DNA of 23,176 nucleotides from Acidimicrobiaceae bacterium (GTDB lineage Bacteria; Actinomycetota; Acidimicrobiia; Acidimicrobiales; UBA8592). Numbering within the stretch: the first letter of the stretch is position 1; the number at the start of each line of letters is the position of its first letter. Positions 14,594 through 22,732 of this stretch are shown piece by piece. Position numbers and translations under genes: made by a program. The stretch is from contig PBPU01000043.1 of assembly GCA_002724825.1 (NCBI GenBank), forward strand, positions 1 to 23,176, read 5' to 3'. Below the pieces are notes generated by a model. It had not been told where the DNA came from. It saw nothing but the letters and a program-made list of their open reading frames with translations, and made no database searches.

Positions 14594-15538
14594 ATGGAAG
14601 CTATCACGAAATCTCCAATAAACTATATTGAGCGGATAACTGCAACGTACTCGGCGCTGGGATATGAGCCGTACGAATGGTATTTCGCTGACAAGGATCC
14701 GAACTTGGCTCCTATATCTAAGCCTTTATGCGAAAGCAGGCTCGGCGTCATAGCAACAGGGGGAATCTATAAGGTCGGCCAAGTCGCCTTTACATACAAG
14801 GACGATGTAACGTACCGAGCTATCCCATCAGATGCTAACTCAGAGGATTTGCGAGCTACGCACTTTGCCTATGATCTATCAGATGCAAGAGAAGATATCA
14901 ACGTGGTCTTCCCAATTGAGGCTTTAAGAAAAATAGATAGAGATGGGAAGGTCAAGGAGCTGGCGCCCTTCTTTTTTACCTGCATGGGTGGTATCTACTC
15001 ACAAAGGCGAGTAAATGAAGAACTTGCGCCGTCTTTAGTGCAACGCTGTTTGGAAGATGAAATTGATGTAGTTCTTCTAATTCCTGTCTGACCTGTTTGC
15101 CATCAAACCGTGGGTTTGATCGCTCATCAACTTGAAAGTGCAGGTATCCCAACAATGTCCGTTTCCTCAGCGCGTGATATCACTGAAGCCGCCAAAACTC
15201 CAAGATCAGGATTTCTCGATTTTCCTTTGGGTCACACAACTGGAAAGCCGGGCGATATTGACCTTAGCTACAATATTATCTCTGACGTTCTTTCTCTCTT
15301 TGAACATAAAGATGCACTCTCTATAAAAGACCTTCCGTATCGCTGGAGTGACTCCGACGATTGGAAAGATCATGTCTTTCCTGCTGGCGGGCCTGAGAAA
15401 ATTGAAGAGCAAGATGTGGTCGATGACCGTTTAGATCGTGGAGACAAACCCCAATACCAGTCAACAGACGATGCAGTAGCAGCATCACGAACACATAAAG
15501 GTATGGAATGCACAATCTGTAGCGGAGTGGATTATTAG
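14594..15538 (+). CDS. GrdB-family reductase selenoprotein with in-frame UGA (Sec)
   Basis: Read through one TGA (15089-15091), this is a 314-aa protein of the glycine/sarcosine/betaine reductase selenoprotein B family. Upstream lie IERITATYSALGYEPYEW, GVIATGGIYKVGQVAF and FFFTCMGGIYSQRR. Downstream, in the same frame, are GLIAHQLESAGIPTMSVSSA and DFPLGHTTGKPGD. The join reads L-I-P-V-U166-P-V-C169-H-Q-T-V-G-L, where homologues with Cys in place of Sec have C-P-V-C. U-x-x-C is a typical redox motif. A C-terminal C306-x-x-C309 is a second thiol pair. A SECIS-like hairpin lies just after TGA. Stickland-type GrdB works with other Grd subunits, but none is seen here, so the substrate is unknown; a stand-alone thiol/selenol reductase is possible. 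Without Sec it would stop at 165 aa, losing the active site. selA, selB, selC and selD are not in the window. Confidence 0.85.
15089..15120 (+). promoter_or_regulatory. UGA Sec codon and bacterial SECIS-like hairpin
   Basis: After TGA (15089-15091), ATCAAACC (15102-15109) pairs perfectly with GGTTTGAT (15113-15120) around a GTG loop (15110-15112). Past one C-C mismatch, two more pairs (G99-C123, C100-G122) can extend the stem. There are 18 nt between the UGA and the loop, and the first loop base is G. Both fit the usual criteria for bacterial SECIS elements bound by SelB. The hairpin lies within the coding region, as it does in bacteria. Confidence 0.75.
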
Positions 15539-15642
15539 AACGACAAACCGATACATAAGTCGATCACAAAGCATCTGGTGAAAAAATATATTTTGACCCG
15601 AGGATTCACTCCTTGAGACCTGTTCGCATCTATTGTTAAACA
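15539..15642 (+). other. Intergenic region before scpA with candidate -10 (TATTGT)
   Basis: This 104-nt gap holds an AT palindrome, AAAATATATTTT (15583-15594), and a TATTGT hexamer at 15631-15636. TATTGT ends exactly 6 nt before the scpA GTG, so scpA is probably transcribed leaderless from it. No clear -35, terminator or RNA gene is seen. Confidence 0.4.
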
Positions 15643-16410
15643 GTGGCATATGAAGTAGAAACATCCGTTTTCGCAGGGCCATTCGATCTGCTTTTACATC
15701 TGATTCTTCAGGATGAAGTCGACTTGTATGAGGTCTCACTTGGATCTATCGTCGACGCCTATTTGCAAGAAATAGAGAAAATGGAAGACGTAGACTTAGG
15801 CGTTGCTACAGAATTTCTTCTGATAGCTGCGACTCTTGTTGAGCTCAAAAGCCGACGTCTCCTCCCCAATACTACTGGTTATGACTTAGAGGATGAACTC
15901 GCCCTTTGGGAGGAGCGCGACCTTCTTCTCGCAAGACTTCTTGAATGTAAAACCTTTAAAGACGCATCACGCGCATTGGAGAATTTAGCTTACGATGCTG
16001 CTTTCTCGTATCCACGCACAGCAGGCATGGAAGAACAATTCTTTGGCCTAGTGCCTGATCTGCTGACTGGGGTCAAAGCTCAGGATCTCGCTGACGCGTA
16101 TCAGCGAGCAACAGCTCCTAAACCTTCAATCGATTTTTTCCACGTTACTCCAGTGAAATTAACTGTTGCAGAGACTGTAGATAGATTGATTGGCGAAATA
16201 GAGAACCGAGGAACTACAACGCTTCGGGAACTGACAAGTAACGCAGTTGACAGAATAGAAATCGTTGTTCACTTTCTTGCTATTCTCGAAATGTACAAGC
16301 AAGGCATGATCGAACTAACCCAGTTATCGACGTTCGGCGCACTAACTATTGAATGGGTGGGCGTTGATGACTCCAACGACCTTTCGTCGATCGATGCATA
16401 TGAGGGGTGA
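15643..16410 (+). CDS. scpA: Segregation and condensation protein A
   Basis: ScpA is the kleisin that bridges SMC head domains and, with ScpB, forms the bacterial condensin. The 255-aa protein has the N-terminal kleisin motif FAGPFDLLLHLILQDEVDLYEVSLGSIVDAYL (starting near residue 10), the helix TEFLLIAATLVELKSRRLLP and a C-terminal winged-helix region (HFLAILEMYKQGMIELTQ). The start is GTG. It overlaps scpB by 4 nt (GTGA). In M. tuberculosis parA lies just upstream of scpA; here the selenoprotein gene takes that place. Confidence 0.95.
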   Translation: MAYEVETSVFAGPFDLLLHLILQDEVDLYEVSLGSIVDAYLQEIEKMEDVDLGVATEFLLIAATLVELKSRRLLPNTTGYDLEDELALWEERDLLLARLLECKTFKDASRALENLAYDAAFSYPRTAGMEEQFFGLVPDLLTGVKAQDLADAYQRATAPKPSIDFFHVTPVKLTVAETVDRLIGEIENRGTTTLRELTSNAVDRIEIVVHFLAILEMYKQGMIELTQLSTFGALTIEWVGVDDSNDLSSIDAYEG

Positions 16411-17051
16411 TTCAAATAACTAACGAATATCGAAGTGCGATCGAAGCGATTATCCTCGTTTCCGACAATCCCGTTGGTTCTAACGTTATGGCCCAACTTC
16501 TTGAAATCCCGAAGAAACAAGTCGAGGAGATCTGTGATGATCTGGCAAAAGAATATGAGAGTGACGGTAGGGGATTTATCCTTGCAAAAGTAGCGGGGGG
16601 TTACCGATTCCAAACGCATCCCGATACAGCGCCATATGTCGAGCGTTTCGTCTTAGAAGGTCAGAATGCTCGACTGTCTGCGGCTGCTCTTGAAACGCTG
16701 GCTATTATCGCATACAAACAGCCTATTTCTCGGATGCAGATTTCAGCAATCCGAGGAGTTGACGTTGATTCAGTGGTCCGAACACTCCAACAACGCGGTT
16801 ATGTGTACGAAGTAGGGCGAGATGTAGGGCCGGGTTCCGCAGTTCTCTTTGGGACTACTTCGTTATTTCTTGAAAGAATAGGACTTCACTCGTTAGACGA
16901 TTTGCCACCACTTGCAGAATTTGTTCCAGGTGCTGATGAAGTAGAGGCTCTGGAAAGCGGGCTTCGCCCTGACGCAACACCTACTGAGCCTAATAAGTCA
17001 GATCAGGATCTTTCTGTGCAGTCAGGGGCAGATCAACCTCCGGCGACCTAG
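16407..17051 (+). CDS. scpB: Segregation and condensation protein B
   Basis: ScpB is a dimeric winged-helix protein that stabilises the ScpA-SMC complex during chromosome condensation. The 214-aa protein has two winged-helix domains: EAIILVSDNPVGSNVMAQLL, then GGYRFQTHP, and LSAAALETLAIIAYKQPISRMQISAIRGVDVDSVVRTL, then FGTTSLFLERIGL. The last ~35 residues are acidic and disordered. The GTG start overlaps the scpA stop; rluB follows after 4 nt. Confidence 0.95.
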   Translation: MIQITNEYRSAIEAIILVSDNPVGSNVMAQLLEIPKKQVEEICDDLAKEYESDGRGFILAKVAGGYRFQTHPDTAPYVERFVLEGQNARLSAAALETLAIIAYKQPISRMQISAIRGVDVDSVVRTLQQRGYVYEVGRDVGPGSAVLFGTTSLFLERIGLHSLDDLPPLAEFVPGADEVEALESGLRPDATPTEPNKSDQDLSVQSGADQPPAT

Positions 17052-17055
17052 AGCT

Positions 17056-17799
17056 GTGGAAGAAGAAGCAGCCACCACGGAAAAGCTTCAGAAAGTTCTA
17101 GCCCGTTTAGGGGTTGCTAGTAGGCGAGCTGCTGAAGAGATGATTTTAGAAGGCCGTGTTCAGGTCAACGAAGAAGTAGCTACTCTTGGGCAGAGAATTA
17201 CGTCAACTACTGACCTTGTAGTTGTCGATGGAGTGCAAATCAGTATTAAACCGGACCTGGTTTACTATCTTTTATACAAACCTGTTGATGTTATTTCGAC
17301 TGCTAGTGACCCCCAAGGACGAAAAACAGTTGTAGATCTTGTTCCGGATAAGCCGCGAGTTTTCCCTGTTGGCCGCCTTGACCGAGAAACAGAGGGGCTT
17401 TTGTTGTTAACCAATGATGGGGACATGACCCACCGCTTAACACACCCCTCTTTCGGGGTTCCAAAAGAATACTTTGTTAGTGTCTCTGGAAAAGTGTCCC
17501 GCTCCGCTCTTCGATCACTTCGCGAGGGCGTTGAGCTCGAAGATGGAAAGACGGCTCCAGCGAAAGTTTCTGAAGTGGAAAAAGGCCTACTAAGAATAGT
17601 GATTCATGAGGGGCGTAATCGTCAGGTTCGTAGAATGTGCGCAAAGGTGGGGCACCCTGTCAACCGACTAATACGAACGCGGATAGGTCCGATTACTGAT
17701 AGAAAACTGGCACCAGGGTCATGGCGAGCGTTAACGATGGAAGAAATTCGAAATTTAGAGCGTGCAATCGCCGATTCTGAAACAGAAGCCTTGCCATAA
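17056..17799 (+). CDS. rluB: Ribosomal large subunit pseudouridine synthase B
   Basis: This isomerises a uridine in helix 89 of 23S rRNA (U2605 in E. coli) to pseudouridine. The 247-aa protein has an N-terminal S4 RNA-binding domain (KLQKVLARLGVASRRAAEEMILEGRVQVN, residues ~9-37). The RsuA/RluB/E/F catalytic domain follows, with GRLDRETEGLLLLTNDGD carrying the catalytic Asp, then THPSFGVPKEYFV and IHEGRNRQVRRM. The position after scpB is the conserved actinobacterial one. GTG start. RsuA/RluE-type targets cannot be fully excluded, but the context favours RluB. Confidence 0.93.
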   Translation: MEEEAATTEKLQKVLARLGVASRRAAEEMILEGRVQVNEEVATLGQRITSTTDLVVVDGVQISIKPDLVYYLLYKPVDVISTASDPQGRKTVVDLVPDKPRVFPVGRLDRETEGLLLLTNDGDMTHRLTHPSFGVPKEYFVSVSGKVSRSALRSLREGVELEDGKTAPAKVSEVEKGLLRIVIHEGRNRQVRRMCAKVGHPVNRLIRTRIGPITDRKLAPGSWRALTMEEIRNLERAIADSETEALP

Positions 17800-17917
17800 G
17801 TACTATTCCCGAGTTAATACTCTCAGCTTTCTTAGTGAACAAGACTAATATCAAGTAGAGAGAGCGTAGGATCAATAAGCAAGGTAGTTGTCGCTCTTTC
17901 CCATCGGGGAGGCCGAA

Positions 17918-18976
17918 ATGAGTGGAAAAGCAGGGATCATAGGACTTGGGCTTATTGGGGGCTCAGTTGGGATGGCTCTTCGAGAAGCAGGGTGGTCTGT
18001 TGTAGGCCAAGACCTAGATAAAGAACGAGAAGATTTGGCATTGGAGATGGGCGCTATCGACAGGGTCGGGACCATGGATGATGTTGATATAGCCTTTGTC
18101 GCTACGCCTGTTAGCAATGTTGTTGCTTCTGTTCGGCAGGCGCTCGATGAAGGGGCTAAAGCCGTTACTGATGTTGGAAGCGTTAAAGGCTCTATAGTCC
18201 AAGAGATCAATAGTCCTCTATTTGTTCCAGGTCACCCCATGGCTGGTAGCGAGCAAGAAGGCATACGAGGGGCGAGAGGCGACCTTTTTAGGGGGGCAGC
18301 TTGGGTCCTTACTCCAGCAGAGATTACTGGTGATGACCACTTTGCGAAAGTGCGGGCCGTCATTGTTGAAATTGGAGCGGATGTGGTTGTTATTGATGCA
18401 GACGCACACGACGAGCTTGTTGCAGTTGTATCGCATGTTCCTCATTTGACTGCGGGGGCTCTCATGAGGATCGCTGATGATCACTCTCAAGAGCACCGAC
18501 CGCTTTTACGCTTAGCTGCTGGAGGCTTTCGAGACATGACCCGAATAGCTGCAGGGAATCCAGGCATCTGGCCAGATATTTGCATTGATAATTCTGATGC
18601 AATCCTTAGTGTCATCGACGAAGTAATAGCTTCCCTCGATCAGACACGAAAGAATATTGCTTCAAGAGACAAGGATGCTCTGCTAAAGGACTTGGAACAT
18701 GCAAGGTCAGCAAGAGTAAATCTCCCAACTGGTGTCCCAGTCGATATTGACCTTGATGTCGTCAGGATTCCTGTCCTCGACCAGCCGGGTGAACTCGCTA
18801 GTCTGACCAGATTAGCTACAGAGATCGATGTCAACATATACGACCTTGAAATAGCGCATTCGTCAGAAGGGGAGCGGGGTGTTGTCATTATGGTTGTTCC
18901 AGCAGAGAAAAGCGAACGACTAGTCGGAGGGCTTATGGCAAACGGTTACCGGCCATCTGTTAGGGCCATGGAATAA
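17918..18976 (+). CDS. tyrA: Prephenate dehydrogenase
   Basis: TyrA oxidatively decarboxylates prephenate to 4-hydroxyphenylpyruvate with NAD(P)+, in tyrosine synthesis. The 352-aa protein starts with a Rossmann fold (IIGLGLIGGSVGMAL, residues ~6-20; FVATPVSNV; TDVGSVKGSIV; GHPMAGSEQEGIRGA). The helical dehydrogenase domain follows (HDELVAVVSHVPHLTAGAL). A C-terminal ACT domain (from IPVLDQPGELASLTRLA, ~288 to the end) probably binds tyrosine for feedback control. ATG 17918 is chosen because GGGGAGG lies 6-7 nt upstream; the longer TTG at 17888 has no such site. It runs into aroA-cmk with a 2-nt gap, so the two are co-transcribed. Confidence 0.93.
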   Translation: MSGKAGIIGLGLIGGSVGMALREAGWSVVGQDLDKEREDLALEMGAIDRVGTMDDVDIAFVATPVSNVVASVRQALDEGAKAVTDVGSVKGSIVQEINSPLFVPGHPMAGSEQEGIRGARGDLFRGAAWVLTPAEITGDDHFAKVRAVIVEIGADVVVIDADAHDELVAVVSHVPHLTAGALMRIADDHSQEHRPLLRLAAGGFRDMTRIAAGNPGIWPDICIDNSDAILSVIDEVIASLDQTRKNIASRDKDALLKDLEHARSARVNLPTGVPVDIDLDVVRIPVLDQPGELASLTRLATEIDVNIYDLEIAHSSEGERGVVIMVVPAEKSERLVGGLMANGYRPSVRAME

Positions 18977-18978
18977 TT

Positions 18979-20892
18979 ATGCTAAGTATTGACCCGCTCG
19001 TCGAACCACCAAATGTTCGTCTTTCCCTTCCCGGTTCAAAGAGCATTACAAATAGAGCTCTGGTCGTAGCTGGTTTAGCAAATGGGGAATCGAGCCTATC
19101 AGGCGTATTATTCTCTGAAGATACACATGTGATGATGGATTCCTTGCAGAAGATGGGAGTTAAAATCCGTCAGAATTCAAATGACCAATCTGTTTCGATC
19201 ATCGGCACAGGAGGTCGTTTACAAAGACCAGCGGAAACTATCTGGGTTCACCAAAGTGGAACGACTGCACGCTTCTGCTTGCCGTTAGCGGCGCTCTGCG
19301 GGCAAGAAGTAACGATAGATGGCGATCAGCAAATAAGGAACCGCCCTCATGAAGGGCTTTGCAAAGCCCTTGAATCATTAGGTGCGCAGATTGAATACCT
19401 TGAAGTTGCGAACTCATTCCCGCTCGTAGTAAATGGAAAGAACTTGAAAGGCGGCCAAATCACACTTAATGGTAGTATCTCAAGCCAATTTATTTCAGCT
19501 CTTCTTCTGGCCGCCCCGTGTTTCCCAGATCAATTGGAGCTGAATATAGAAGGGGATCTGGTTTCGCGACCATACATTGATATGACAATTTCTGTAATGC
19601 AAGCATTCGGAGCACAAGCTGAACGAGTTACCGATCGACGGTATGTAATCTCGCCAACTGGGTATCAAAATTCCAGATATGAAATAGAACCCGATGCTTC
19701 CGCAGCATCGTATTTCTTCGCAGCGGCGGCAATCTCTGGTGGCAGCGTCACTGTAGAAGGTATCGGAAATCAATCGATTCAAGGCGATACAGGTTTTGTT
19801 GGCATCATAGAAAAAATGGGCGCCAAAGTTACGAGATTGGACCATGCCCTTTCGGTTACTGGAACTGGTTCTCTCGCCGGTATTGATGTCTCTATGAAAG
19901 AAATATCTGATACTGTCCCGACCCTTGCTGCTATAGCTCCACTGGCTTCCGGTTCGACAGCCATCAGCGATGTCGCCTTTATAGCCAAAAAAGAATCGGA
20001 TAGGGTAACAGCGCTGATAACTGAACTTCGTAAGATCGGAGTAAAAGCTGAAAAAACAGAAACAGGGATGATCATCTACCCTGGAGAAATCCAGAAAGGG
20101 ACCATCCATACATACGACGATCATAGGATAGCCATGGCATTCTCCATTCTTGGACTCGTTGTTCCCGGAATAACTCTTGATTCTCCCCAATGCGTGGCAA
20201 AAACTTTTCCTTCATTCTTTGATGTCCTTGATCAACTTCGAGTTGCTGGTGATGCAAAGCTCAGCATACTTGCGATTGATGGGCCCGCTGGCTCAGGAAA
20301 ATCAACACTTGCCAAGCAGGTAGCGAAGCAACTCGGCCTCGAATATTTGGATACTGGCGCCATGTATAGAAGCGTCGCTGCGGTGGCCTTGGCACAGTCA
20401 GCGTCATTAGATGATGAAACAGGAATAGCAGAAATCGCTGGGCGTATCAACATTCAATTTACTAATGGGAAAGTCTATGTTGATGACGACGACCTTACGG
20501 AGGCTATTCGAAGCCCAGAGGTCAACGCGGCAGTCAGTAAGGTAGCAGCAAATCCTGGTGTGCGTTCAATAATGCGAAGGCAGCAACGCTCATGGGCTAG
20601 AGTGCGCGGAGGAGGGGTCCTTGAAGGGCGCGATATAGGGTCAGTCGTTTTCCCTGAAGCCCAACTCAAAGTATATGTAACTGCAACGCCAGAAGAACGA
20701 GCGAGGCGACGAAGTTTAGAATCAGGAAGATCGGTTGAAGACATTATGGAAGAAATTCTTCAGCGGGACACCAAAGATAGCACTCGTGACGATTCACCTC
20801 TCGTAGCTGATCAAGAAGCTGTAGTGATTGACACGACTGGGAAGACAATTCAGGAAACCTCCGACTACATTGAGGAACTTTTTTTGCAATGA
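18979..20892 (+). CDS. aroA-cmk: Fused EPSP synthase-cytidylate kinase
   Basis: This 637-aa protein joins two enzymes in one frame. Residues 1 to ~418 are 3-phosphoshikimate 1-carboxyvinyltransferase (shikimate pathway): LPGSKSITNRALV, HQSGTTARFCLPLAAL, RNRPHEGL, SDTVPTLAAIA, KESDRV, DDHRIAMAFSILGL and KTFPSFFDVL are all intact. Residues ~427-637 are cytidylate kinase (CMP/dCMP to CDP/dCDP), with P-loop GPAGSGKS at 435-442, LDTGAMYRSVA and GRDIGSVVFPEAQLKVYVTA. Only about 8 residues link the domains. In M. tuberculosis cmk is a separate gene following rluB. Both halves have near-normal length and all key motifs, so both should be active. plsC overlaps by 4 nt. Confidence 0.95.
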   Translation: MLSIDPLVEPPNVRLSLPGSKSITNRALVVAGLANGESSLSGVLFSEDTHVMMDSLQKMGVKIRQNSNDQSVSIIGTGGRLQRPAETIWVHQSGTTARFCLPLAALCGQEVTIDGDQQIRNRPHEGLCKALESLGAQIEYLEVANSFPLVVNGKNLKGGQITLNGSISSQFISALLLAAPCFPDQLELNIEGDLVSRPYIDMTISVMQAFGAQAERVTDRRYVISPTGYQNSRYEIEPDASAASYFFAAAAISGGSVTVEGIGNQSIQGDTGFVGIIEKMGAKVTRLDHALSVTGTGSLAGIDVSMKEISDTVPTLAAIAPLASGSTAISDVAFIAKKESDRVTALITELRKIGVKAEKTETGMIIYPGEIQKGTIHTYDDHRIAMAFSILGLVVPGITLDSPQCVAKTFPSFFDVLDQLRVAGDAKLSILAIDGPAGSGKSTLAKQVAKQLGLEYLDTGAMYRSVAAVALAQSASLDDETGIAEIAGRINIQFTNGKVYVDDDDLTEAIRSPEVNAAVSKVAANPGVRSIMRRQQRSWARVRGGGVLEGRDIGSVVFPEAQLKVYVTATPEERARRRSLESGRSVEDIMEEILQRDTKDSTRDDSPLVADQEAVVIDTTGKTIQETSDYIEELFLQ

Positions 20893-21587
20893 CCGCATTC
20901 GAAGAGGCTAGAAGGTCAATGAGCTCTGAAGCATCAATCGCTTCACGATTGCTGTATGTATTCCTCAAAGGTATAGCGAAAATAGCTTTCTTTCTTTACT
21001 TTCGCGTTTATGCAAAAAACAGTTCGAGCTTACCGAAAAAAGGACGGGTTATTGTCGCTCCTACCCACCGTTCAAATCTCGATGTTCCTTTGATAAGCGC
21101 CACATGTCGACGCAAGCTTTTCTTTCTAGCGAAAGGGTCCCTATTCGTAACAAAATTTTGGGCATGGGCCCTTCCTGGTATGGGGGGTATCCCGTTAGAT
21201 CGTTCATCGAAAGCTGACAAACTAGCATTACACGCCTCATTGAATGCGCTTAAACGCGGGGAAGCTTTAACGGTCTTTCCTGAAGGCGAACGAAAATCCG
21301 GCCCCACGATCTTTCCTATTCTTGATGGTGCCGTCTGGCTTGCTGCGAAGGCTGGTGCGCCTATCCTCCCAGTGGCTATAGGCGGGTCAGAGCGGGCTAT
21401 GCCAAAGGGAAAGTTTTTTCCCGTGCCTCGTAAGGTAGTGATCCTTTACGGAGAGTTGATCCCACCTCCACAACCTGCAGAAGGAGAAAAAAGGGTTTCG
21501 CGCCCAGCGCTGAAGGAGTACTCAGATAATCTGCATTCGACACTTCAAGAGTTATTTAATAAAGCCCAAGTAGTAGCTGGAGTATAA
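20889..21587 (+). CDS. plsC: 1-acyl-sn-glycerol-3-phosphate acyltransferase family protein
   Basis: This membrane-associated enzyme transfers an acyl chain to lysophosphatidic acid to make phosphatidic acid. The 232-aa protein has the catalytic H-x4-D motif THRSNLDVP (H60, D65), GGIPLDRSSKADK, the substrate-binding FPEGERKSG (around 132) and LPVAIGG. One hydrophobic stretch (LLYVFLKGIAKIAFFLYFRVY, roughly residues 20-40) may anchor it to the membrane. It starts inside the aroA-cmk stop (ATGA). A cmk-plsC pairing is common in bacteria. It ends 11 nt from the convergent ispH. Confidence 0.92.
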   Translation: MTAFEEARRSMSSEASIASRLLYVFLKGIAKIAFFLYFRVYAKNSSSLPKKGRVIVAPTHRSNLDVPLISATCRRKLFFLAKGSLFVTKFWAWALPGMGGIPLDRSSKADKLALHASLNALKRGEALTVFPEGERKSGPTIFPILDGAVWLAAKAGAPILPVAIGGSERAMPKGKFFPVPRKVVILYGELIPPPQPAEGEKRVSRPALKEYSDNLHSTLQELFNKAQVVAGV

Positions 21588-21598
21588 GAAGACCAGGC

Positions 21599-22627
21599 TT
21601 ACAGAAGAGACGTTAGGACATCCGAAGCGTCGATTGACCTATCATCAATAGTCCTCTCGGCTTCTGGGTCTGAAAAACCTATCTTAGAAAAAAACCCGAT
21701 TGCGTTAATTAGCGATCGAAGTTCTCGTGGCGGGGGGAAGTATTCTTCTTCGAGGACAAATCGAAATTCCTCCACGCCATCATTTGGGTTGAGTGCTGAA
21801 AGGACTGCGTTGACTAGCTCCTCTGGGGCTGACGCTCCAGCCGTGACACCAACAGTTCCCGAGAGGTCCTCGGGGATCTCTGACGCATGGTTGACTCGGT
21901 AGACCTCAGGGCAGCCCACTTCGACAGCTAGCCTTTCGAGTGCTCGGGTATTAGATGAATTCGCTGACCCGATTACTATGACGCTGTCACAGCGTTCAGC
22001 TATTGCCATCAGTGCTCCCTGCCGGTTCGTTGTGGCAAAACACAAATCGCTTCTTCCGGGGACATCAAGCAGAGGGAAGCGACTCTTGGCAGCCTCTAGA
22101 ATGGATTCCCAATCCCGGTGGCTTAGGGTCGTTTGCGCAAGAAGAGACACATCACCTGCGAAGTCAGGAAGGTCCTCTACAGCTGAGATGGATTCCACTA
22201 TGTGAGTCTTTTCTGGGGCAACCGCCATCGTTCCCAAGGCTTCTTCGTGGCCTGCGTGGCCGACATAGATAATATCATGACCCTTTTTTACTCGGACCTT
22301 GACCTCATGATGGACTTTCGTCACTAACGGGCACACAGCGTCTACGACAAATTTGCTTTGCTGGCGAGCAGACTGGACCACCTCAGGCGCAGATCCGTGG
22401 GCGCTTAACATGACGGGATAACCGGAAGGTACTTCATCGATATTGTCAACGAAAATTACGCCAAGAGCTTCAAATCGCTCGACCACGACCTTGTTATGGA
22501 CGATTTCGTGGTAGCAATACACCGGGGAAGGGAAAGCTCGAACCATCCAAGCGAGAGCTTTGATCGCCATTTCTACACCAGCACAAAAGCCACGGGGAGA
22601 AGCGAGAACAACTTTATTAACCGCCAT
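21599..22627 (-). CDS. ispH: 4-hydroxy-3-methylbut-2-enyl diphosphate reductase
   Basis: IspH makes IPP and DMAPP from HMBPP in the last step of the MEP isoprenoid pathway, using a [4Fe-4S] cluster. The 342-aa protein holds the three cluster cysteines: C15 (ASPRGFCAGVEMA), C99 (VDAVCPLVTKVH) and C186 (RSDLCFATTNRQ). Substrate-binding His residues lie in EIVHNK, SAHGSAP and GHAGHEEA, and the SSNT-type motif (GSANSSNTRAL) is present. The ATG at 22627 fits the family start M-x-V-N-K-V; a GTG at 22654 would add 9 residues, and neither has a clear Shine-Dalgarno. Confidence 0.96.
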   Translation of the reverse strand: MAVNKVVLASPRGFCAGVEMAIKALAWMVRAFPSPVYCYHEIVHNKVVVERFEALGVIFVDNIDEVPSGYPVMLSAHGSAPEVVQSARQQSKFVVDAVCPLVTKVHHEVKVRVKKGHDIIYVGHAGHEEALGTMAVAPEKTHIVESISAVEDLPDFAGDVSLLAQTTLSHRDWESILEAAKSRFPLLDVPGRSDLCFATTNRQGALMAIAERCDSVIVIGSANSSNTRALERLAVEVGCPEVYRVNHASEIPEDLSGTVGVTAGASAPEELVNAVLSALNPNDGVEEFRFVLEEEYFPPPRELRSLINAIGFFSKIGFSDPEAERTIDDRSIDASDVLTSLL

Positions 22628-22732
22628 ATATACAGTGTGGCGTGCAAAAGACACTTATCGTCACTTCTACGAAGAAGTTCCTAATTTTCTTAGCTTCTTT
22701 TGTGGTTTCCACTCAAGGCTTGGGTTGGGCAA

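Noticed and set aside
14594..15091. A truncated 165-aa protein or pseudogene ending at TGA
   Set aside because: Conserved sequence continues in the same frame right after TGA with a U-P-V-C motif and a SECIS-like hairpin, and there are no other lesions in the 945-nt frame.
15089..15091. Genome-wide reassignment of TGA to an amino acid
   Set aside because: TGA is a normal stop at korB, the Nudix gene, xerD, the HD gene, scpA, aroA-cmk and elsewhere in this window.
15583..15594. AT palindrome AAAATATATTTT as a terminator or operator
   Set aside because: It is simple AT-rich sequence that often arises by chance, with no T tract after it and no matching copy nearby.
17888..17917. TTG start at 17888 for tyrA
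   Set aside because: GGGGAGG points at ATG 17918, where the Rossmann fold begins at the usual distance.
19495..20190. 231-codon open frame on the minus strand
   Set aside because: It is antisense to aroA, has odd composition rich in Ser, Tyr and Arg, and shows no family match.
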